DNA of 64,000 bases from Streptomyces roseifaciens. Its GTDB lineage: Bacteria; Actinomycetota; Actinomycetes; Streptomycetales; Streptomycetaceae. Location: the NCBI RefSeq assembly GCF_001445655.1, contig NZ_LNBE01000001.1, forward strand, positions 311,811-375,810. The letters are read 5' to 3'. Positions 9,105 to 17,044 of the stretch are shown one piece after another. Numbering within the stretch: the stretch's first letter is position 1; each line of letters opens with the position of its first letter. The notes under the pieces were generated by a model, which had not been told where the DNA came from, made no database searches, and saw only the letters and a program-made list of their open reading frames with translations. Position numbers and translations under genes: made by a program.

Positions 9105-9244
9105 TCCTTCACTGAAAAGGCATCGGGGTCCACGGCAACGCCTCCCGCCATCATCTCAGACAGCAGGTCGTGCAGAACCTCCTCGGTCGGATCGTCCACG
9201 GTACGACCGCCCGCTTCAACTACACGCAGCACTGGCTTCAGCAT
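9105..9244 (-). pseudogene. 5' part of a gene interrupted by the IS5 element
   Basis: A minus-strand frame starting ATG 9244 reads MLKPVLRVVEAGGRTVDD and continues with good codon use to about 9115. It then runs into the 3' end of the transposase gene in the opposite direction. The product is not recognised. This looks like the host gene that was hit by the IS. A candidate remainder on the other side of the IS (8035-8190, minus) is too weak to join with confidence. Confidence 0.45.
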
Positions 9245-9327
9245 GCACGCGACTGTACCGACCCATAGGACTCAACTGCCCAGCCGTCCACAACCTCCCG
9301 AGGCAGAACACCTAGGGCTCGGCGAGG

Positions 9328-9429
9328 CCCTGCGCGCCGCCCATCCTCCCAGAAGAGGAAGCTGCGATCTTTGCCCAGGCGGACGAGCTCAACGCCCACA
9401 TCGCTCGGTTCCTCGAACACTACGGGTAG
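9328..9429 (+). pseudogene. 3' fragment of a small unknown gene
   Basis: A frame ending at TAG 9427-9429 reads EEEAAIFAQADELNAHIARF and HYG at the end. Codon use is good and the helix is amphipathic, but no start codon with a ribosome-binding site is visible upstream. I take it as the tail of a broken gene. Confidence 0.3.
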
Positions 9430-9439
9430 GCTCGTAGGT

Positions 9440-9601
9440 ATGGGAATTGACTGGGAGAACATGCTCGGCGCAAGCGGTAACGGCCTCGACGATGCCTACG
9501 ACAGCGCGGTCTCCGCGGTCATCTACAGCGATGACCCGGTGGAGGACCGTCGGCCACTCCCAGTCGGCGAAGAGCACGACGACACAGACGGCTTGCGCTG
9601 A
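9440..9601 (+). CDS. Small acidic hypothetical protein
   Basis: 53 residues starting MGIDWENMLGASGNGLDDAY, rich in Asp and Glu. It starts 10 bases after the preceding fragment's stop. The ribosome-binding site is weak. No family is recognised and no membrane segment is present. Confidence 0.4.
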   Translation: MGIDWENMLGASGNGLDDAYDSAVSAVIYSDDPVEDRRPLPVGEEHDDTDGLR

Positions 9602-9699
9602 ACTGAGCACACGCACGAAACGCCCCGGCACGCCGCGGCGTTTCGCCGTCTCAGAGATCGTGTCAGGTCAGGGGTCAGTCAAGAGGCGGCCGAGCTCAA

Positions 9700-9978
9700 C
9701 TCTGCGGCTCGATCGCCGCCTTCACCGAACTCGTCATCCCCGGCAACGGCACAGGTGACGGCCAGCACTACGGCACGGGGGTGCTGCCCGAGCACCGAGG
9801 TCACGGCCTCGGCCGATGGATGAAGGCCGAGTCGATCCGACAGGCCCACAGGGACTATCCGGACCTCGGTGGCCCCCTGACGTACACCGCCGACAGCAAC
9901 GCGTACATGCGACGGGTCAACGACGGCCTCGGCTACACACCCACGCACACGACACACCAGTATCAGCTCGACCTTTAG
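9700..9978 (+). pseudogene. GNAT acetyltransferase, N-terminally truncated
   Basis: The frame shows only the second half of a GNAT fold: AAFTELVIPGNG, then the acetyl-CoA loop in VLPEHRGHGLGRWMKAE (R-G-x-G-x-G/R type) and the closing strand TADSNAYMRRVNDGLGY. The first 90-100 residues, including any start, are absent; sequence upstream of 9700 is not GNAT-like. An active enzyme is unlikely. Confidence 0.7.
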
Positions 9979-10005
9979 CAGAGAGCGGACGGGCCGGACC
10001 GGGCA

Positions 10006-10455
10006 TCACCCCGCCCGGCCTGTCCGTGCTTTCGATACACGCCCTAGGACGCTGCGGGCGTCGCTGGCGTCCGTGTGGCGGGGGAGGAGTGCCGACTCGA
10101 CACGGCGGAGGTCAGCGACTTCCCGTCCCGGCACCTGTCCGCGGAGCCGCCAGAGAATCAGCACACCACCGAGGCCAAGAGACTCACCGGCATAGGCCCG
10201 GACGTCGTCACGCAGGTGGACGGCGTCCACGTCCCAGACGCTGATGTTCAACAGCCGCTGGAAGCCGTCCGGGGTGCGGTGGCCTACCCACTCCGTCAAC
10301 TGCCAGCTGTTCCTACGAGCCGCCTGCCCCAGCAGGCCACGGGCATGGTCCCGCATTCGCCACCGCAGGTCCGCCCGACCGAACCGGCCTGCCATCCGCG
10401 CGAAGACCGACTCCAACTCCCCAGCCCAGCAGCCGACTTCCGCCATCCTCTCCAT
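10006..10455 (-). pseudogene. IS701/IS4-like transposase, N-terminal fragment
   Basis: Residues 10-95 from ATG 10455 (FARMAGRFGRADLRWRMRDH, then NSWQLTEWVGHRTPDGFQRL) match the N-terminal region of the IS701-type transposases common in Streptomyces. Similarity stops at about GGVLI, just before the first catalytic Asp segment. The remaining 50 residues to the stop are unrelated, so the catalytic domain is gone. Confidence 0.7.
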
Positions 10456-10510
10456 GTCAGGGAAACGACAATCACCAGCTCAGGAAACGAATCGCTGCTG
10501 GAGTACTAGA

Positions 10511-11173
10511 GGCTGTCCGGTGGGTCGTAAACCCCATCGAGAACGGGTTACCGGCTCGCCCTCCGCGCCGTCCTGAGCGTCACGCTCGTCAGCTCGGCGA
10601 GGGTCCGGTACACCCGGTCACGGTGCCGTGGAAGGTGTAGGCCCTCTTATCGAATCGGTGGCTACGGCGCGGGAGCCCTTGAGAGCGTTGATCGTGCGTT
10701 CGACTTCGTTGCGGCGCTTGCAGATCGTCTTGTCGAAGCCCGTGGGTCGGCCGCCCGCGCTGCCGCGGCGCTGCCGGTTGGCTCACTGGTCCTTGCGCTC
10801 GGGAGTGGTGTGCTTGATCTGCCGACGCCGCAGCATGCTCCAGTGGATCCGGCCCTTCCGCATCGGCATCGGCCTGGACGGCACGCAGATCCTCTCCCAC
10901 GTGCCGTCCGCCGACCACCTGCGATGCCGGTCGTGCACGGTCTTCCACTTCCCGAACCGTGCCGGCAGATCACGCCACGGGACACCGGTCCGCTGCCGGA
11001 AGAGAATGCCGTTGATCACCCTGCGATGGCTCTTCCAACGCCCGCCTCGACCCGCGTTCTTCGGCAAGTGCGGCTCCAGCCGAGCCCACTCCTGATCCGA
11101 CAGATCGCCCCGGCCCTTACCGGCCGGAACGATCTGCTTGCTGGTCTGGTCACGCGACCCGTCGGACAGTGCC
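10511..11173 (-). mobile_element. Internally deleted IS5-family element (copy 1) with CTAG duplications
   Basis: The ends GGCTGTCCGGTGGGTCGT (10511-10528) and, on the other strand, GGCACTGTCCGACGGGTCGC (11173-11154) are imperfect inverted repeats. CTAG occurs just outside each end (10506-10509 and 11173-11176), as expected for target duplication by this IS5 subgroup. Inside is a transposase on the minus strand: the N-terminal part (HLPKNAGRGGRWKSHRRVIN to GTWERICVPSRP) is joined to a late part (LRRRQIKHTTPERKDQ), skipping the catalytic core. A later frameshift separates it from the NEVERTINALKG-type C-terminus. The element cannot move by itself. Confidence 0.75.
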
Positions 11174-11226
11174 TAGCGCACCCGGCACTACCACCGACGC
11201 AGCGTGATCCGGTACAGCGTGGAGGC

Positions 11227-11448
11227 TTGCCGCATGAAGGCGATCTCGGGGACCTCCACCCCGGCGGCGGCCCGAACCCCTACGACACCCTCATATCCGA
11301 AGAGGCCCTGCTCGCCTACCTCTACCGCGACCACCCCGTCGCCCACGCCTGCGCGTGGGTGGGACTGCGTCCTACCGACGCACGCGCCATCACCGGACAA
11401 TCGGACACCTGGGTGGAATTGCCGGAGCGTAAATACTGGGAGAGCTGA
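11227..11448 (+). pseudogene. Hypothetical protein, probably 3' fragment
   Basis: The frame reads YDTLISEEALLAYLYRDHPV and ends PERKYWES. Codon use is typical of real genes here. A plain start is not visible; TTG 11227 is the earliest candidate after the IS5 end. The text abuts the deleted IS element, so the 5' end was probably lost when it inserted. No family is recognised. Confidence 0.4.
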
Positions 11449-11559
11449 TCTCTCACCCGTTTGCCCACACGGCCTACCGGCCGTCCGCAGCTGGTGGGGC
11501 ACAAGGAAGCGCACAACCCTCCGGTGCTGGCTCAGGAGGGGCGGTCGCAGGAGGTACCC

Positions 11560-11841
11560 GTGACAGATGAGACAGGCCCGAAGTTCGTCATGATCTCGAC
11601 GTTCCGCAGAAGGACTGCGGACGGATTCATGCTCGCGGCTTTCGTCGTCGACGAGAGGGAGTGCGCATCTCCTGCGGAAATGAAGTCGATCAGGAACGAA
11701 GCCCTCACCGAGATCCAGCGTCGACGCATCGCCGGAGAGTTCGAGACCCGCAGGGCGAAGGTCGGCGAGCTGCCGTCGACCCTGCCTCGGTGGGCGGAAT
11801 ACAAGAGGCAGCTGGAAGCTGCGGATCAAGAGTCGTCTTGA
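11560..11841 (+). CDS. Hypothetical protein
   Basis: 93 residues from GTG 11560, with GGAGG seven bases upstream. It starts MTDETGPKFVMISTFRRRTA and has a basic, helical second half (IQRRRIAGEFETRR) ending AADQESS. No membrane segment or known motif. The following HD-domain fragment overlaps out of frame and is unrelated. Confidence 0.55.
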   Translation: MTDETGPKFVMISTFRRRTADGFMLAAFVVDERECASPAEMKSIRNEALTEIQRRRIAGEFETRRAKVGELPSTLPRWAEYKRQLEAADQESS

Positions 11842-11924
11842 CACCCATCGGGCGTTCGGCGCGTGGCGCGACTGGGACACCACCCGCCGACAGTTGGCGG
11901 TGCTCGCTCCGGAGGCTTCGGCGC

Positions 11925-12381
11925 AGCGCCTCGGGGGAGGCCGTCGCGTTCGCCGAAGAGGCCCACGGGGATCAGAAGAGGCCCGCCGGTGAGTCGTACG
12001 TGGAGCACCTCTTGAAGGTGGTGGAGATCCCCGTCCCGGGCGCGGGTGTCTGCGACGAGGACCTGCTGGTCGCGGTCATACAACGTGCAGCGGCTCGACA
12101 CGCACCCGCGACCCGAGAAGGCCGCCGCGCCGCCGGGCGCTGTCCGTCTGGACCGCGCCGACCGCCGCGTCGCTGGGCCCGAAGCGGAGAGCTCCCGGCT
12201 CAGCGCCCGATTTCCTTCCAGCCGAGAGCCCTCCGTAGAAGGTCTCCAGCCCCGATCGAGGCTTCCGAGGATGGCGTCGAGAGCGGGGCCGCATCCCGTT
12301 CGTCGATGGCGTCGATGGGCGGGAACGCGAATCAGACCTCGCCGACGAGTTCGCCCCGACCGCCGAGCTGGTCCTCGACTG
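11925..12381 (+). pseudogene. HD-domain (RelA/SpoT-type) hydrolase remnant
   Basis: The frame reads SGEAVAFAEEAHGDQKRPAG then SYVEHLLKVVEI and GVCDEDLLVAVIQ, the opening helices of a (p)ppGpp-hydrolase-like HD domain in which the first metal His is in YVEHL and a HD pair should follow. Directly after AVIQ the frame is lost, so the HD pair is not readable; the gene end (DEFAPTAELVLD) is in a third frame. No start codon with a ribosome-binding site is present. At least two frameshifts and probably a deletion. Confidence 0.6.
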
Positions 12382-12402
12382 ACGGCGCCGGGCTGATGCG
12401 GT

Positions 12403-12428
12403 GACAGGCAGGCAGACAGACAGACAGG
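12403..12428. repeat. Short tetranucleotide repeat
   Basis: caggcaggcagacagacagacagg: a simple (caga)/(cagg) run just past the end of the AraC fragment. Not coding. Confidence 0.7.
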
Positions 12429-12445
12429 GGAGGGAGGCCGCCGGG

Positions 12446-13090
12446 TTACCTGCGGGCTGCGGTGTCGGAGGGCAGTTCGGCGAAGCGGGCGCGGTACTCG
12501 CTCGCGAAGCGGCCAAGGTGCGAGACGCCCCACCGGTAGGCGATCGTGCCGACGGGGTCGCCGGAGGCGAGGATGTCCTCACGAATCCGGTCGAGCCGCA
12601 GGTTGCGGACGTAGGACATGGGCGAAAGGCCGAGCCGACCGCGGAATGCGGAGCTGAGGGTCCGCGGGCTGCAGCCTGCGGCATCGGCGATGCCGCCGAG
12701 GCTGATGTGCTCGGCGAGGTTTGCTTCGATGAACGCGAGGGCTGCGCGCAAGGAGCGCGGGTAGCCGGGTTGTGGACCGTCGTCGTGCAGCTCGCCGGTG
12801 TGCGAGTGAGGCTGGGCCAGGAGCAGGGCGGTGACGAGGCAACGCAGCTGGCTGCGCTGCAGCTCCGCGTGCTGGAAAAGGGGGTCTCCCGAGTCCAGCT
12901 GTTCGAGTAGGGAACGGACCAGCAGCCGCACCGCCCGGCCCTTGGAGGTGGCCAGGTCGAGGGCGAAATCGAAGCGTACGGTGGACACCGGCGGATGCCC
13001 GGTCAGCGCGGCGAATTCCTGGTCGACCAGGGCGGCGTCGATCCGCAGGCCCAGGAACCGCGTCCTGCGGCCGCGCAGAGGCCGCAGTTC
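12446..13090 (-). pseudogene. AraC-family regulator, N-terminus deleted
   Basis: The last ~100 residues form an intact AraC/XylS two-helix DNA-binding domain: SLGGIADAAGCSPRTLSSAF and GDPVGTIAYRWGVSHLGRFA. Before it there are about 110 residues of the sensor half (VSTRFDFA-like). The similarity begins abruptly at about 13090, and the frame upstream belongs to the neighbouring VOC gene read out of frame. A deletion has removed the start and first ~100 residues and fused the remnant to the end of the VOC gene. It cannot be translated from its own start. Confidence 0.75.
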
Positions 13091-14052
13091 CTGAGTGTCT
13101 CCGGGATTGGCGACATCGGCGGGGCCATGAACAGCCCCGGGTCGACGTCGTTGTGGGACTTGGCGGCGATGAACTCGTCCATCTCCTCGGCCGTGCCCCA
13201 CTGATCCGCGTTGGCGGGATCGCGCAGGTCGAAGATGTGCGGGTGCCAGGTGTCCTCGTCCAGGATCTCCAGCTCAGTGGTGTACTCGACGGTGTTGCCG
13301 GCCCGGTCGAGGAAGTAGCTGAAGGAGTTGTCACCGGCCCGGTGCCGCCCCGGTCCCCACAGCCGCTCGATGCCCAGGCGCCGCATCCGGCCCGTGCCGC
13401 GCATGAACTCGTCGATTCCGCGCATCTCGAAGGAGGCGTGGTGGAAGGCCGCGTGCGGCCCGCGCACGATGCCGAAGCTGTGGTGAACGGCGTTGCACCG
13501 CAGGAACCACATGATCTCGCCGCGGTCGCCCAGACACATCGTGTCCGAGAGACGGAACCCCAGGTGCTTGATGTACCAGGCAACCGTGGCCTCGGGGGTG
13601 GGAGAGTTCATCAGCACATGGGAGAGGCGCACGGGGACCGGCTCGCGAGCCTCCACCTTGCGGTGCCGGCGTGCGGAGACGTCGGCGGAGACCTCGACCA
13701 CGCGGCCCTCGTTGTCGAAGAAGCGAACCGCGTAGCCGCCCCCGGGAGTGTCCAGCGATTTCGGCTCGTGGACCAGCTGCACGCCCTGAGCCGTCAGTTG
13801 CGTGGCCAGGATGTCGACATCGCCGGCGCAGACGGCACCGAAGGCGATGAGGTCGGTGCGCTTGTGAGCGTCCTTGCGTAACCGCACCACGTACTGCTCC
13901 GGGGAGCCTTCGGCCGCCAGAAACGAGACACCGGTGTCACCGGCGGTCTCCGTCAGCCCCCACAGCTCGGTGTAGAACCGGCGCTGCTCGGCGAAGTTGG
14001 GCATGGCGACATCGATGTGCCGCAGGTGGGTGATCAGACTGCTGTTGCTCAT
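13003..14052 (-). CDS. Two-module VOC (extradiol dioxygenase-like) protein with aberrant tail
   Basis: Starts MSNSSLITHLRHIDVAMPNF at ATG 14052 (GAGGGAG seven bases upstream). Two VOC modules: residues ~8-130 and ~145-310. Metal-ligand candidates are the His in LRHID, His in VRLSHVLMNSP and the Glu in NTVEYTTE. This fits ring-cleaving dioxygenases of the catechol 2,3-dioxygenase kind. The proper end should be near DPGLFMAPP; the further 36 residues come from the adjacent AraC gene in a wrong frame, following a deletion. The core enzyme may still fold. Neighbours (hydrolase, FAD monooxygenase) suggest aromatic degradation. Confidence 0.75.
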   Translation of the reverse strand: MSNSSLITHLRHIDVAMPNFAEQRRFYTELWGLTETAGDTGVSFLAAEGSPEQYVVRLRKDAHKRTDLIAFGAVCAGDVDILATQLTAQGVQLVHEPKSLDTPGGGYAVRFFDNEGRVVEVSADVSARRHRKVEAREPVPVRLSHVLMNSPTPEATVAWYIKHLGFRLSDTMCLGDRGEIMWFLRCNAVHHSFGIVRGPHAAFHHASFEMRGIDEFMRGTGRMRRLGIERLWGPGRHRAGDNSFSYFLDRAGNTVEYTTELEILDEDTWHPHIFDLRDPANADQWGTAEEMDEFIAAKSHNDVDPGLFMAPPMSPIPETLRNCGLCAAAGRGSWACGSTPPWSTRNSPR

Positions 14053-14099
14053 GGTGCACTCCCTCAAGCTGCGCTGGTCAGCTCAGTCGTTCGGTCAGC

Positions 14100-14880
14100 C
14101 AGACGAGAACGGTGGGCAGCACGGGCCCCTCGCCCATGTGACCGCCGGGGAACTCCGGGCCGTCTTGGGGCCCCGTGCTCGAGGGCCAGGCAGAGGTCGG
14201 CCGAGGTGTTCTGCTGGTCGTCCTTGCCGTTGACCAGAAGCAGCGGGCAGCAGCACGGCATGTCCAGGACGCCCTGGTCGAGCAGGGACAGCTCAGGGCA
14301 GCGGTCGACGTAGTCCTCGAGGGCTCTGCCGCCGAAGATGCGGGCCCCGGCCGGCATCAGGTCCATCAGGTCCATCAGGTCATCAGGTAGGACGAGGCGT
14401 CGCGGCTGCGCTCCTGCCATTCGGGCGGGAAGGTCAGGTGGATGCCCCCTCCCCAGTTGACGGCGGCGGCCAATTGCTCGCGGTGGGTGTGGGCGAGTTT
14501 CATCGCCCAGTAGCCGCCGAACGAGAGCCCCAGTGCCGCCACCCGGTCCGCATCCAGGTCCTTCTGCTCGCGCAGCCAGGCGAAGACGGGACCGACTGCC
14601 GTTCGGCGTCAAGGCCCGCGTGCACCGGCGACTGCCCCACCCCGGGCATGTCGATGTGCAGGGTCGCGAAACCGCGTTCGCGCAGCAGCCGGCCGCGCGC
14701 GTAGGTCTCCTCCTTCCACACATCGATCCCGCCCCACATCATGACCACTGGCGGGCGCACTGCTCCCGCGGGCGGGCGTGCCACGAAGAATTTGCAGCAC
14801 CTCTCCCTCTCCGGCACGCCCGTCGAAGGGCGCCGCCACGTGATGGGGTTCATGTCCGGGAAGTTGCAGTGGGCATCTGT
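14100..14880 (-). pseudogene. Alpha/beta hydrolase, several frameshifts
   Basis: Consecutive pieces of one alpha/beta hydrolase can be read in different frames: VVMMWGGIDVWKEETYARGR, then PVFAWLREQKDLDADRVAAL with the nucleophile elbow GLSFGGYW, then PAGARIFGGRALEDYVDRCP and LLLVNGKDDQQNTSADL (the Asp-loop). At least three frame changes separate them. One is at a 9-bp repeat (14355-14389). The family includes C-C bond hydrolases of aromatic pathways, which fits the VOC and FAD monooxygenase on either side. Confidence 0.8.
14355..14389. repeat. 9-bp repeat with one short unit, inside hydrolase gene
   Basis: Units catcaggtc (14355, 14364), catcaggt (14373, one base short) and catcaggta (14381). 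On the coding strand these give repeated Leu-Met-Asp. The eight-base unit shifts the frame. Confidence 0.85.
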
Positions 14881-14945
14881 CCCTCCTTGTCCGTCGCGTG
14901 AACGGCAGGTCGGGCAGCCCTTGGGCCGCCCTTCGCGCCGGATGG

Positions 14946-16073
14946 TTACGCGGGCTGGGCCATGAGCCGGTGGCAGGATTCGACCAGCGCATACGCCTCG
15001 TGGTGGCGCTGCACTCGCTCCAGGCCGGCGATCGCCATCGAGGTCTCCACGAGCGTTCGGCACCGCTGCGTGCGCCGGTTGACGAATGCTTGGAGTCCTG
15101 CGCCGACAGACTCGTGCCGCTCGAGTTCCCGGGCCAGCACGAGCCCGTCCTCGACGGCCAGGGCAGCGCCACTGGCCATCTGCGGTGCGGGCGCATGCGC
15201 GGCGTCACCGATGACCACGCCGTTGCCCTGGTTCCAGGCGCCCTCCAGGAGCGCCGTCAGCACCGGGCGGCGCACCACCGATTCCGACCCGGATACCAGG
15301 GAACGGATCTCCTCCACCCGGCCCGGGAAGGTCTCCAGCAGTTGCTGCAGGCGCGGGGCGAGTTCGGCATCGGGCAGGACGCTCTGCTCCACCCCGTTCT
15401 CCGTCAGGAACACGTACGCCTGCCTGCCCGAGACCGGCACGAGCCCGGCCGCGTCGGCCTTCCCGGCGAAGTGATGGATCCCGGTGGCCCACAGCGGGCG
15501 GGGCACCAGAGCCCGCCAGACCATCTGTCCGTGAAAGTCGAGCGAGGTCTCAAGCCCCAGCAGGCCCCGCGCCGACGAGCGGATCCCGTCCGCGCCCACC
15601 AGCAGCGCGACCCTCCGGACCGTCCCGTCCGACAACCGCACGCGGACCAGCTCCCCCTCCTGATCCACCGCGGCGACGGTCACTCCGTGGCGTACCGCCA
15701 CGCCGCACCGCTCGGCTGCCGCGTGCAGGATGCGGTGCAGTACGGGGCGCGCGATACCGACCATCGCGGGCCGCCGCGCACCGATCAGGCGCGGCAACGG
15801 GACCTCGCCCGCGGGCTTGCCGTTCATGTCCACGTGCGTGATCGTGCTCATGCCGTAGCCCTCGGCGATACATGCGTCCGAAAGCCCCAGCTCGTCCAGC
15901 GCGCGCAGCGAAGGACCGGTCAGGCACAACCCCCATCCGGAAGGCGCCTCCGGCGGGCCGACCTCGACGATCTCAACCTGCCATCCGCCGCGTGCCAGGG
16001 CAGTGGCCGCTGTCAGACCAGCCACGCCCGCACCCACGATCACGGCCGTCCGCGCACCGCGATAGCTGTCCAT
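14946..16073 (-). CDS. FAD-dependent monooxygenase
   Basis: From ATG 16073, with GGAGG five bases upstream, the protein has 375 residues; the frame is open 38 codons further but without a ribosome site. The N-terminal dinucleotide-binding motif is VIVGAGVAGLTAATAL, the DG motif is LVGADGIRS and the GD motif is VVIGDAAHAPAP. This is the PHBH/aromatic hydroxylase family: it uses NAD(P)H and oxygen to hydroxylate a ring. Intact. It lies upstream of the broken hydrolase and the VOC dioxygenase, consistent with one catabolic unit read leftwards. Confidence 0.85.
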   Translation of the reverse strand: MDSYRGARTAVIVGAGVAGLTAATALARGGWQVEIVEVGPPEAPSGWGLCLTGPSLRALDELGLSDACIAEGYGMSTITHVDMNGKPAGEVPLPRLIGARRPAMVGIARPVLHRILHAAAERCGVAVRHGVTVAAVDQEGELVRVRLSDGTVRRVALLVGADGIRSSARGLLGLETSLDFHGQMVWRALVPRPLWATGIHHFAGKADAAGLVPVSGRQAYVFLTENGVEQSVLPDAELAPRLQQLLETFPGRVEEIRSLVSGSESVVRRPVLTALLEGAWNQGNGVVIGDAAHAPAPQMASGAALAVEDGLVLARELERHESVGAGLQAFVNRRTQRCRTLVETSMAIAGLERVQRHHEAYALVESCHRLMAQPA

Positions 16074-16631
16074 GTACGCCTCCAGAGCGCCGATTTCTTC
16101 GAAACCGTAGGGCGCGTCGGCGCTCCGCCTTATCCGAATCGGGCGGCGGATATCCGCTGTCGGCAAGCGGTCATCCGAGAGGAGCACCGGAGCCGAACCT
16201 GCACCACCTCGTCGCCGGGCAGTCCCGCCCGTGCCGACTCCAGGAGCGCGGCGCGCACCGGTACTCGTGCTGACTTCGACCTGCCCAGACGGAGTTCGTG
16301 CGGCACCTTCTACTACGGGCTGTACGCCAATGCCAGGATCGGCGATTGGGGGAGGTCGCCGCGGGGAGCTCTGCTGTCACCGGTCTACGCCGAGAAGCGA
16401 CTTCCCTCAAGGTTGTGTATCGTCAATTAGGTATTTTTAGCCAGACGTGGTCGGGTGCGCAGACGGAATGGCGTCAAGAGCGAGACCGAGACCGAGACCG
16501 AGACCAATACGCCCGAATGTCCGTCCCGCTGCATTTCGCTTCAGCGTTCACGCCCGATTCCCCAGCGCTATCGAACAAATACTGCTCGATCAGTGACAAA
16601 CTCCGGTGCTGTCTTCGGAAAGGGGAGAACG
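16074..16631. other. Intergenic stretch with hexamer repeat
   Basis: 558 bases between divergent genes without a convincing ORF. At 16481-16505 the hexamer cgagac is repeated four times. A short A/T-richer patch (aattaggtatttttagcc near 16427) is unusual for this DNA and could be part of a promoter for the downstream secreted protein. Confidence 0.4.
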
Positions 16632-16931
16632 ATGCGTTCGATGCGATCCCTCACGCTATTGGCAAGCCCCCTCGCTGCCGCCGCGGCCTTGGCGCTCTCG
16701 CCGGCCGTGACACCGCAGGCCGTGGCAGCGCCCGCCCAGGCCACGGTGGCGGCCGTACCGGCCGTACCACAGGTCACGTGGGAATACGCGACCGTGCCGC
16801 TTCTGGTGCACGCGACCAAGCAGATTCTGGACACCTGGGGCGCGGACGGCTGGGAGCTCGTTCAGGTCGTCGTGAACCCGAACAACCCGGAGCAGCTTGT
16901 GGCCTATTTCAAGCGGGCGCTGCCGGCGTGA
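16632..16931 (+). CDS. Secreted DUF4177-like small protein
   Basis: 99 residues from ATG 16632 (AGGGGAG five bases upstream). A Sec signal peptide covers residues 1-33 (LTLLASPLAAAAALALSP, cleavage after AVAA). The mature part is the compact WEYATVPLLVHATKQILDTW...GWELVQVV domain. In most Streptomyces this domain occurs as a cytoplasmic protein of about 50-60 residues without any signal, next to an Anion-transporting ATPase gene. Its function is not known. The exported version here is unusual. A perfect 18-bp terminator follows. Confidence 0.7.
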   Translation: MRSMRSLTLLASPLAAAAALALSPAVTPQAVAAPAQATVAAVPAVPQVTWEYATVPLLVHATKQILDTWGADGWELVQVVVNPNNPEQLVAYFKRALPA

Positions 16932-16936
16932 AGGGC

Positions 16937-16975
16937 GCGCGGTGCGGCGTGGCGTACCGCCACGCCGCACCGCGC
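16937..16975 (+). terminator. Perfect 18-bp hairpin terminator
   Basis: 16937-16954 (gcgcggtgcggcgtggcg) pairs exactly with 16958-16975 around the three-base loop tac, six bases after the stop codon of the small secreted protein. Confidence 0.85.
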
Positions 16976-17044
16976 AGCCTCACGCGAGGCCTGGTGCAGC
17001 GAGGCGGCCGACCCCTGGAGGCGCCGACGTGCACGGCCATCCGG

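Noticed and set aside
9105..9140. Right inverted repeat of the intact IS5 element
   Set aside because: No segment matches the presumed left end (ggctgtgtgtcgaaag) beyond four bases.
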